A DNA stretch of 64,000 nt from Silanimonas sp. (GTDB lineage: Bacteria; Pseudomonadota; Gammaproteobacteria; Xanthomonadales; Xanthomonadaceae). Position 1 is the first letter of the stretch. Each line of letters starts with the position of its first letter. The stretch lies in contig NZ_JAPZQK010000004.1 of assembly GCF_027530345.1 (NCBI RefSeq), positions 1 through 64,000 of the forward strand. Direction: 5' to 3'. Below, piece by piece: positions 53,227 through 60,204 of the stretch. A program made the translations under genes and the position numbers. Under the pieces are notes generated by a model, which saw only the letters and a program-made list of their open reading frames with translations, did no database searches and was not told the DNA's origin.

Positions 53227-54234
53227 CTACTGGAGGTGATCCTCGACGACGGGCTGCTCCTCGCGGGGCTCCTCGCGCGGCTCGAAGCGCGGTTCCTCGC
53301 GGGGCTCCTCGCGCGGCTCGAAGCGCGGTTCCTCGCGGGGTTCGAAGCGGGGCTCCTCGCGGGGTTCGAAACGCGGTTCGTCGCGGGGCGTCACGAAGCG
53401 GGGTTCATCGAAGCGCGGCATCGGCGTCTCTTGCGGCGGCGCGTCGACGAACCCGGGCTGCGGCTTCGCGCGTGGCATAGCCTCCGGCATCGCCGCGGGT
53501 TGGTCGGGCTGCTCCCAGCGCTGTTCGCGCGCCACGGGGCGCAGCGCTTCGCCGCCAATGCTCGGGCCGGTCATCACCGGGAGTGAGACGTCGAGTCCGA
53601 CACTGCGCACGGCCGGCTTCGGCATCGGCCGCGGTTCCATCGGGCGCGGCTCCTGCGGGCGCGGCACGTGCGGGCGCGGCACGTGCGGGTGCGGCACGTG
53701 CGGCCGCGACGGCGTGTAGCCGTACCCATAACCGTACCCATAACCATGGCCGTAGTAGCCGCCGCCCCACGGCCGGTAACCGCTGCTCCAGGAGGGCGAC
53801 CAGCTCCACCGGTTCGACCATGACGGTGAATACCACGAGGACCGGTACCACGTGGGCCGGTACCCGCGGTGGCCGTAGACGATGCGCACCGAAGAACCGC
53901 TGCTGTAACCGAAGTAGGGGTCGAGGTCCCACGCCGAGCCGTACCCGCGGTAGCCGTAGAACCAGCGGTCGTAGGGGTCGTCGTCGTAACCGCTGTAGCG
54001 CGGTGAGTCGTACTCGTAGCGGCGGACCCGTCCATCACGGTCGTAACGGTCGCCATAGCGATCGTCGTAGCGATCGTACGAACGCTCCTCGTAGCGGCGA
54101 CCGTCCTCGTAGGGGTCGTACACGCGGGTGTAGCTTCCGTCCTCGCGATAGACGCGGCGCTCGACGACTTCGTAGGTGACGCAGCCGCTCAGGACCAGCG
54201 ACGACAGGGCAAGGAACGCGGTGCGGCGCAGCAT
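53227..54234 (-). CDS. Repeat-rich Tyr/Pro/Glu lipoprotein
   Basis: The protein has 335 residues with lipobox LVLSGCVT. A Tyr/Asp/Arg-rich region (YDRYDDRYGDRYDRDGRVRR) comes next, then a Tyr/Trp/Ser/Gly region (GYGYGYGYGY), a PHVPRPHVPRPQEPRP proline pentad repeat, and a C-terminal repeat of EEPRFEPRE units with a 36-base DNA period. No enzyme domain is visible. It is probably an envelope protein projecting from the outer membrane. The acidic/Arg repeats could bind surfaces or partners, but this is inference. Confidence 0.7.
   Translation of the reverse strand: MLRRTAFLALSSLVLSGCVTYEVVERRVYREDGSYTRVYDPYEDGRRYEERSYDRYDDRYGDRYDRDGRVRRYEYDSPRYSGYDDDPYDRWFYGYRGYGSAWDLDPYFGYSSGSSVRIVYGHRGYRPTWYRSSWYSPSWSNRWSWSPSWSSGYRPWGGGYYGHGYGYGYGYGYTPSRPHVPHPHVPRPHVPRPQEPRPMEPRPMPKPAVRSVGLDVSLPVMTGPSIGGEALRPVAREQRWEQPDQPAAMPEAMPRAKPQPGFVDAPPQETPMPRFDEPRFVTPRDEPRFEPREEPRFEPREEPRFEPREEPREEPRFEPREEPREEQPVVEDHLQ
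53258..53395. repeat. 36-base tandem repeat encoding EEPRFEPRE-type units
   Basis: The 36-base unit starts at 53258, 53294 and 53330, with the first two units essentially identical, then decays. It encodes 12 residues per unit at the C-terminus of the lipoprotein. Tandem repeats like this can vary in copy number between strains. Confidence 0.8.
53625..53705. repeat. 15-base repeats encoding Pro-rich pentads
   Basis: About five copies of a 15-base unit (RPHVP/RPQEP/RPMEP type) lie in the middle of the lipoprotein gene. Confidence 0.65.
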
Positions 54235-54303
54235 GGCGGCGGTCTCCGGGTGGGCCAATCCATCATCCGCCGCGGGAGTGAATGCGTACTTAAAGCTCCC
54301 CGT

Positions 54304-54332
54304 CGCGACGCCGCTGTTCAGCGGCCGTCGCG
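54304..54332 (-). terminator. Hairpin after the isoaspartyl dipeptidase gene
   Basis: CGCGACG (54304-54310) with CGTCGCG (54326-54332), and inner CCGCT/AGCGG with loop GTTC and one bulged base, 12 bases past the minus-strand stop. There is no T-tract. Confidence 0.55.
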
Positions 54333-54343
54333 TGCCGCGCCGT

Positions 54344-55480
54344 TCAGAGTCGGCCGCCGGCCATCGTCCAGCGCAGCGCGAGGGTGTCGCGGTCGAGCAG
54401 GATGAGGTCGGCATCGAGGCCCGGTGCGATGCGGCCCTTGTGCGCGAGTCCCCAGACCGCCGCGGGAGAGGACGTCGCCGCGGCGAGCGCGGTGGCGAGG
54501 GGCAGCCGGTGCAGCTCGACGGCCTCGCGGACGCTGGACAGCAGGCTGCTGATCGGGGCGACTTCGAGCGAGACCAGCCGTCCTTGCGCATCGAAGTGCG
54601 GCAGGCTGGCCTGGCCGTCGGAGCTCATCGTCAATCGTTCGATCGGCAAGCCGGCGGCGAGCGCGTCGGCCAAGGCGAGCGCGGCGGGAACTTCCCCCGC
54701 GGCGACGAAATCCGGCGTGCTGCTGGTGGTGAAATCGATGCTGCCACCTTCGCGGACGAAGGCGAAACCGTCCGCGAGCAGGCGGGCGTTCCGGTTCACG
54801 TGCGTGGGATGCCACTGCTTGATCGGCACCGGCCAACGCGAACTCGCCTCGCGCAGCAACGCCAGCCCTTCGGGCGCTTCACCGCAGTGCACGAGCACGG
54901 TGCCCGACTTGCCGGCGAGCATGCCGCCGACGCGCGCGTCCGACGCGAGCCGTGCCAGCTCTGCCGCACTGGGCTGCGAGCCGCGGTGGTCGGCGATGGC
55001 GATCTCGCCGAGGCCGATCATCTCCGGAATGAAGGCGAGGTCGCCGCGGACACTGCCGGTGAGCGTGACCGGTGGGACCTGGTAGGACCCGGTGAGCGTG
55101 TAGGCCGACAGGCCGCTGGCGGCCAGCGCCCGCGCGCAGGCCAGCAGGTCGGCGTGGCTGCGCGTGACGTCGTCGGTGCCGAGTGCGCCGATCATCGTCG
55201 TCACGCCCGCGGCGAGCGCCGTGGACGCTGCGAGCGGCGGCATGCGCGTGGCGAAACCGCCTTCGCCACCGCCGCCGCCGAAGTGCACGAGACCATCGAC
55301 GAGGCCGGGGCAGAGCCAATGCCCGGCGGCATCGATGATCCGCACCGGCACGCCGCAGCCGCGCGGATCGAGGCCCGTGCCCATCGCCAACACACGGCCG
55401 TTCGCGACCAGCACATCGCCCCGCCCGGCGGGTGCCGGCGTCATCAACTCCGCGTCGCGGATCCACAGCAGTTCAGACAT
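54344..55480 (-). CDS. iadA: Isoaspartyl dipeptidase-like amidohydrolase (IadA)
   Basis: The protein has 378 residues with no signal peptide, so it is cytoplasmic. The match to IadA is strong: GGGGGEGG (catalytic Glu loop), GVTTMIGALGTDDVTR, LTGSYQVPPVTLTGSVRGD, GKSGTVLVHCGE (carbamyl-Lys and His), PTHVNRN (His) and SSDG (Asp). IadA cleaves beta-aspartyl dipeptides such as beta-Asp-Arg from cyanophycin. The metal motif expected as HVH reads LVH (Leu64, His66), so one zinc ligand is missing; activity may be altered. The start ATG at 55480 overlaps the stop of the permease gene by 8 bases, so the two are coupled. Confidence 0.85.
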   Translation of the reverse strand: MSELLWIRDAELMTPAPAGRGDVLVANGRVLAMGTGLDPRGCGVPVRIIDAAGHWLCPGLVDGLVHFGGGGGEGGFATRMPPLAASTALAAGVTTMIGALGTDDVTRSHADLLACARALAASGLSAYTLTGSYQVPPVTLTGSVRGDLAFIPEMIGLGEIAIADHRGSQPSAAELARLASDARVGGMLAGKSGTVLVHCGEAPEGLALLREASSRWPVPIKQWHPTHVNRNARLLADGFAFVREGGSIDFTTSSTPDFVAAGEVPAALALADALAAGLPIERLTMSSDGQASLPHFDAQGRLVSLEVAPISSLLSSVREAVELHRLPLATALAAATSSPAAVWGLAHKGRIAPGLDADLILLDRDTLALRWTMAGGRL

Positions 55481-56900
55481 AACCGATCCCGACGGCAAGG
55501 GCCACGGTGAGGGCGGAGAGCGCCATCAGCAGCAGCATGAAACGGAAGATGATGCGCACCCACGCGAGCCAGCCGAGGCCGGCCACGCCGATGGCACCCA
55601 TCATGGCGGCGGAGGTGGGGATCACCAGGTTGGTGAACCCGTCGCCGAGTTGGAAGCACAACACGCTGACCTGCTTGCTGACCCCGACGAGCTCGCCGAG
55701 GCCCGCCATCAAGGGCATGGTGATCGTGGCCTGGGCGCTGCCGGAGCTCACGAAGAAGTTGAACACCGACTGCACCGCGAGCATGCCCCACGCAGCGACC
55801 AGTTCGGGCATGCCGGCGATGGCGCTGCCCATGCTGTAGAGCGCGGTGTTGAGCACGGACGGCGCGTGCGGGTCGCTGCCGCCGAGGATGCCGAGCATGC
55901 CCTTGGCCACGGCGATCACCAGCACCACCGGCACGAGGGCGCGCACGCCATCGGTGAACGCCTGCACCGCGCCATTGGCGCTGATGCGGCCGCCAAGCAC
56001 CGCGGCGACACCGGCGAACAGGCCGAGCGCGAAGAACTGCGTCGCGATCTCGGCGATGTAGTAGCCGGCGACGGTGACGCCCCAGACGATCCACGCGACC
56101 GTGGCCAGCGTCGCCCACAGCACGGCATGGTCGACCCAGCCGAGGGGCGCGCTCGCCGTGCCGGCGGTGGCCGTCGCGTCTCCCGCATCCGTCGCCTCCG
56201 GTGCACGGCGGTGCGCCGTCGCGTAACGCAGGGCGAAGGCCAGCCCCACCGCGGTGAAGCCCGCCCACATCGCCATCCGGAACGGCGCGCCCGAGAGCAG
56301 TGGCAATCCGGCGATGCCCTGCGCCACGGCGACGCTGAAGGGGTTCATCCACGAGGTGCCGAAGCCGATCTGGCTGGCCATGTAGGTCACCATCACGCCG
56401 GTCTCCGGCGGGTAGCCGAGGCGGCGGATCAGCGGCAGCAACAGGGCGAGGAAGGCGATGGTCTCCTCGCCCATGCCGAACACCGCGCCGCCGGTGGAGA
56501 AGGCGACGAACAGCACGGCGAGCAGCAGGCGCGGGCGATGGCCGAAGCGCGCGATGAGGCGCTTAAGCCCGTTGTCGATGGCGCCACTGGCCTGCACCAG
56601 GCCGAAGGCGCCGCCGACGGTGAGCACGAAGGCGATCACGCCGATCGCGGCGCCGTTGCGGCTGCCCGACGTGAAGCCATCGAAGAACAGGTTGAGCACG
56701 CCAGGATGGTCGGCGTCGCTGGAGAACAGGCGCAGCCCGAGCGCGGACTCGCCGGGCTGGAAGCTGGCCAGCGACATCGGCTGACCGGGCGCGAAGAAGC
56801 CGGCAGGCACGAAGGGCACGATCGCTGCCAGCACGAGGGCGACGGCGAGCAGGACCAGCAGCGTGTCGGGCGCGCGCGATGGCGCGGCGGTGGAAGTCAT
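55473..56900 (-). CDS. YfcC-family inner-membrane permease
   Basis: The protein has 475 residues and about twelve transmembrane helices. Family motifs are FSTGGAVFGMGEETIAFLAL, MVTYMASQIGFGTSWMNPFS, FNFFVSSGSAQATITMPLMA and QLGDGFTNLVIPTSAAMMG. YfcC and related DcuC/AbgT-superfamily carriers move amino acids, dipeptides or dicarboxylates. Overlap with the dipeptidase gene suggests it imports the dipeptide that IadA splits, or exchanges arginine. This role is inferred from context. It is 147 bases after the TonB-dependent receptor gene, with a hairpin in between. Confidence 0.82.
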   Translation of the reverse strand: MTSTAAPSRAPDTLLVLLAVALVLAAIVPFVPAGFFAPGQPMSLASFQPGESALGLRLFSSDADHPGVLNLFFDGFTSGSRNGAAIGVIAFVLTVGGAFGLVQASGAIDNGLKRLIARFGHRPRLLLAVLFVAFSTGGAVFGMGEETIAFLALLLPLIRRLGYPPETGVMVTYMASQIGFGTSWMNPFSVAVAQGIAGLPLLSGAPFRMAMWAGFTAVGLAFALRYATAHRRAPEATDAGDATATAGTASAPLGWVDHAVLWATLATVAWIVWGVTVAGYYIAEIATQFFALGLFAGVAAVLGGRISANGAVQAFTDGVRALVPVVLVIAVAKGMLGILGGSDPHAPSVLNTALYSMGSAIAGMPELVAAWGMLAVQSVFNFFVSSGSAQATITMPLMAGLGELVGVSKQVSVLCFQLGDGFTNLVIPTSAAMMGAIGVAGLGWLAWVRIIFRFMLLLMALSALTVALAVGIGYV

Positions 56901-56995
56901 TCGCAAGTCCGGGACGAAGGGGCGAAGCGCGACGCGCCGTGGCCGCGTTGGGCGGCCACGGTAGCGCAGGAAAGGTGGGGCGTCCGTGCCCCGAA

Positions 56996-57019
56996 GGCCC
57001 ACCGGTGCGCCGGTGGGCC
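56996..57019 (-). terminator. Hairpin after the TonB-dependent receptor gene
   Basis: GGCCCACCGG-TGCG-CCGGTGGGCC is a perfect 10-bp stem 28 bases past the receptor stop on the minus strand. With little T-richness after it, partial read-through to the permease gene is possible. Confidence 0.65.
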
Positions 57020-57047
57020 GTCCAAGCGAGGGATCAGGCGCGGCGGA

Positions 57048-59846
57048 TCAGAAGCGGCCGATCCAGTTCAACGTGACGAAGCGGCCCATCGCGTCGTGGT
57101 TGAACGTGTCGACCCACGCGCTGGCGCCGAGGGCACGCGGCGGATCGCGGTCGGTGAGGTTCTTCACCTGCAGCGAGACGCGGTGCGTTTCGTTGATGTT
57201 CCAGCCCCACGAGGCGTTGAACGTGGTCCACGAGGCCACGCGCGCCGTCGTCGCGATCGCCGCCGGGTCGAAGCGGAAATCGTCGTAGTACGAGCCGGTG
57301 TAGCTGGCCCAGAGGGCGGCGTCGAAGTCCTCGCTGGTCCAGTCCAGCGCCACCGTGCCGCGCCACTTCGGATAGCGGTACTCGCCATTCAGCTCGACGA
57401 GGCGCTGGCCGCCGACGCAGGCTCCATCGCCGCGCAGCGGTGCGACCTGCGGCGAGCACGATTCCGAGCGCTCGAACGAGAGCACGCGGGTGGCGTCGAT
57501 CGACAGGTCGAGGCGGCCGCCGAGGAAGTCCTCGGCGAGGCCGTGGTCGATGGCGAGGTCCCAGCCGTTGGTGCGCTGGACGCCGATGTTCTGCAGCGGC
57601 GCGAACACTTCGCCGGTCGACACGCGGCCGACACCGCCGCTGGCGGTTTCGATGCCCGGCGCGTTGACCGGACGCGGGCGGCTGCCATCCGCGAAGGTGT
57701 AGATCAGCGACGGGTTGGTGAGCGCGGCACGCAGCAGGCCGAAGTAGTCGACGTCGACGGTGTTCTTCTGGTCGAAGTTCCAGTAGTCGATGCTGACGGT
57801 GGTGCGTTCCAGCGGCGACCACACCATGCCGGCATTCCACGCCTCCGAAGTCTCCGGCTGGAGATCCGGATTGGCGAGTACCTGGCTCAGGATGGTCGGG
57901 CGGCCCGAACGGCTGCCGCACCAGTTGGCGAAGAACTCGCTGCCCGAGGCGCAGGGCAGGGTGAACGAGGCCGCGGTGGTGCCGCTGCCCGCTTGCGCCA
58001 GCGACGGTGCGCGGAAGCCGGTGTTCCAGCCGGCGCGGAAGACCAGCGCGTCGCTCGGGCGGAAGCGCAGGCCAACGGACGGATTGAAGTCGCCGCCGAA
58101 GTCGGAGTAGTGGTCGTAGCGGCCGGCGAGACGAACGTCGAACGTGTCGGTGAAGGGCAGCAGCGATTCGACGAACACGGCCGACGCATTGCGATCAGCA
58201 TTCGCCGACTTCGAGCCGAAGCCGAACACGCCGGGCTGGCCGGTGAGGCGGTTCACCTCAGCGAGCGGCGACGGACGGTCGGCGATGTCCTCGCGGCGGC
58301 CTTCGAGACCGACGGCCCAGGCGATGTCGCGGTCGCCGATGGCGCCGGCGATGCCGTTGAACTTGAGGTCGGCGCTCAGCGTGGTCGATTCACCGTTGCG
58401 CGGCACCGTGTCGCGGAGCAGCCGCATCACGTTGGGATCCTGCGTGGCTTGGCCGCCGAACGGGTTGTACCAGAGGCCGCCCGTGGTCGGCGTACAGGTC
58501 GTGGTGCCATCGGCGCAGAGGCGGCCGCGGAGCGCGGCGAGCGTGCGCAGGCGGTTGTAGATGCCACCGCTGGCGATCTGTTCGGACTCGCTGCGGCCGT
58601 ACCCGACGGCGGCTTCCCAGCCCCAGTCGTCGTTGAGCTCGCCGCGCAGGCCGGCGAGCGCGCGCCAATTCTTCGTCTCCACGTCGATCTGGCGCTCGTC
58701 GGGGAAGCGGCCCCAGCCGACGATGTCCTGCGTGGCGCCGAGCCCACCGGCCAGCAGGCGGGTGCGAAGTTCGGCCGGCATGTTCGGGTGGTTGAACGCG
58801 ATGGTGGCCTGCGACCACGGCGCCGGCGCGCTGGTGGCGAAGCTCTCGTTGCGCTGCAGCTGCACTTCGCTGAAGAAGGCGAGGCTGTCGCCAAGGCGCG
58901 CGTTGAACGTGCCGTAGAGGCCGAGCTGCTCGAGCTGCGGGTCGAAGGCGGTGTAGTCGCTGCGGTCGACGGCGCAATAGGCGCCGAGGCTGCCGAGCGG
59001 GAAGCCCGGGCGGCCGTCGAAACGCTGGCCCGACGGGCAGCTGGCTTCGACGAAGTCGTCGCGGCTGAAGCTGCCCCAGTTGTAGCTCGGGAAAATGCCC
59101 TGCTGCGACGGCACGCGCTCGTTGGCGGTGATCGCGCGGTCGCGGTTGTAGAAGCCGTTGCGGCGGAAGGCGTCGATCACGACCAAGCCTTCGACCGTGT
59201 CGGTGCTGAAGCCAGCCAACAGGTTGGCGTTGAGCTTGGCTTCGTCGCCGTCGGCGGTCGAATCGCCGATGCTGACGGCGGTGCGCACGCCGTCGAAGCT
59301 CTGGCGCAGCACGACGTTGATGACGCCGGCGACGGCGTCGGCGCCGTAGATGGCCGAGGCGCCGGCGGACAGCACTTCGATGCGCTCGACGGCCGCCATC
59401 GGGATGGCGTTGATGTCGACGAAGTTCTCCGAGCGCACGCCGTTCGAGAACGAGCTGGCAGCGACGCGACGGCCGTTGACCAGCGTCAGCGTGGAGCCGG
59501 CGCCGAGGCCGCGCAGCGAGGCGCCGGCCATGCCGGCCGGCGAATCGGCCTGCAGCGCGCCGGAGGTGGCGGTGCTGAAGTTGCCGGTGCCGCCACCGGT
59601 CTCGGAGATCAGCTTCAGCACGTCGCCGATCGAGGCGAGGCCGAGGCGTTCGATCTTGACCGCGTCGATGACCTGCACCGGCTGCGCTTCGGCGAGATCG
59701 ACGCCACGCAGGTTGGTGCCGGTGACGGTGACGGCGTCGAGGGTCTTGGCGTCGTCGGTTTCGGCGGCAGGCGACTGGGCCTGCGCGGCAACGGACGTGG
59801 CGAGGAGCAGCGCGATCGTGGCGCTGAGAGGCTTCTTGGACAGCAT
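57048..59846 (-). CDS. TonB-dependent outer-membrane receptor
   Basis: The protein has 932 residues with a signal peptide (LSATIALLLATSVAAQAQ). The plug domain has LDAVTVTGTNLRGVDLAEAQ, GASLRGLGAGSTLTLVNGRR and AVERIEVLSAGASAIYGADA with VAGVINVVLR. A long barrel ends in LNWIGRF with a terminal Phe. It imports a large or scarce substrate using TonB energy. AGGA lies 9 bases before the ATG at 59846. It is divergent from the cyanophycinase gene and upstream of permease and dipeptidase genes. I infer it takes up cyanophycin fragments; siderophore or other peptide uptake cannot be excluded. Confidence 0.9.
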   Translation of the reverse strand: MLSKKPLSATIALLLATSVAAQAQSPAAETDDAKTLDAVTVTGTNLRGVDLAEAQPVQVIDAVKIERLGLASIGDVLKLISETGGGTGNFSTATSGALQADSPAGMAGASLRGLGAGSTLTLVNGRRVAASSFSNGVRSENFVDINAIPMAAVERIEVLSAGASAIYGADAVAGVINVVLRQSFDGVRTAVSIGDSTADGDEAKLNANLLAGFSTDTVEGLVVIDAFRRNGFYNRDRAITANERVPSQQGIFPSYNWGSFSRDDFVEASCPSGQRFDGRPGFPLGSLGAYCAVDRSDYTAFDPQLEQLGLYGTFNARLGDSLAFFSEVQLQRNESFATSAPAPWSQATIAFNHPNMPAELRTRLLAGGLGATQDIVGWGRFPDERQIDVETKNWRALAGLRGELNDDWGWEAAVGYGRSESEQIASGGIYNRLRTLAALRGRLCADGTTTCTPTTGGLWYNPFGGQATQDPNVMRLLRDTVPRNGESTTLSADLKFNGIAGAIGDRDIAWAVGLEGRREDIADRPSPLAEVNRLTGQPGVFGFGSKSANADRNASAVFVESLLPFTDTFDVRLAGRYDHYSDFGGDFNPSVGLRFRPSDALVFRAGWNTGFRAPSLAQAGSGTTAASFTLPCASGSEFFANWCGSRSGRPTILSQVLANPDLQPETSEAWNAGMVWSPLERTTVSIDYWNFDQKNTVDVDYFGLLRAALTNPSLIYTFADGSRPRPVNAPGIETASGGVGRVSTGEVFAPLQNIGVQRTNGWDLAIDHGLAEDFLGGRLDLSIDATRVLSFERSESCSPQVAPLRGDGACVGGQRLVELNGEYRYPKWRGTVALDWTSEDFDAALWASYTGSYYDDFRFDPAAIATTARVASWTTFNASWGWNINETHRVSLQVKNLTDRDPPRALGASAWVDTFNHDAMGRFVTLNWIGRF

Positions 59847-60204
59847 GGCGGTTTCCTCAGGGTCGACGGACGACCGCGCCACGGGCGCAGTCGTCAGGGT
59901 CTGGTCTTGGGGCATGGATGGCCCCGATGCACGGCGCCGCCGTCGAACGACGGCAACGCGAACGCAACCTCGCTTCGCGCCATTGCGGCACGAAGGAGCT
60001 CAGCCGATGGGATCTACTCGTCCCACCACTCGCTGAGATAGAAAGTCCGGGCGATGTGCCGGATGTGGTTGCGTGGCTTGGGCATTTCGGTGGACCGGAA
60101 ACGTGCTGCTTTCATACTTTGTTCATTTCCACGCCGTCAAGTGCCGACGGATGAAACCTGCTAAACATCGGCGCCTTCCGTCGCTGATCGGGGTGGTTTC
60201 GGAC
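59847..60204. other. Divergent regulatory region between receptor and cyanophycinase genes
   Basis: About 360 bases without a gene, carrying promoters for both strands. The notable feature is a perfect inverted repeat GCCGTCG-AA-CGACGGC at 59939-59954, about 93 bases before the receptor start, a possible regulator site. No NtrC-like or ArgR-like box was recognised. Confidence 0.45.
59939..59954. promoter_or_regulatory. Palindrome, candidate operator
   Basis: GCCGTCG-AA-CGACGGC is a 7-bp perfect dyad in the divergent region. The GC-rich background makes chance dyads common, so this is tentative. Confidence 0.3.

Noticed and set aside
53258-53395. CRISPR array
   Set aside because: The repeats are directly adjacent, in frame with a protein and have no unique spacers; they are coding tandem repeats.
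50010-53480. A 1156-codon plus-strand frame opposite the hybrid kinase
   Set aside because: Antisense shadow of a gene with intact HisKA, ATPase, REC and HPt motifs; its translation has no recognisable fold.
55164-60041. A 1625-codon open frame on the plus strand opposite the dipeptidase, permease and receptor genes
   Set aside because: It mirrors real minus-strand genes in a GC-rich genome where antisense frames lack stop codons. Its product is low-complexity (Arg/Ala/Gly/Asp rich) with no domain, while the minus-strand proteins show clear family motifs.
60041-60204. NtrC or ArgR control of the cyanophycin locus
   Set aside because: I searched the divergent region for TGCACC-N5-GGTGCA-like, TGGCAC-N5-TTGC and ArgR-box-like patterns and found none that match well.
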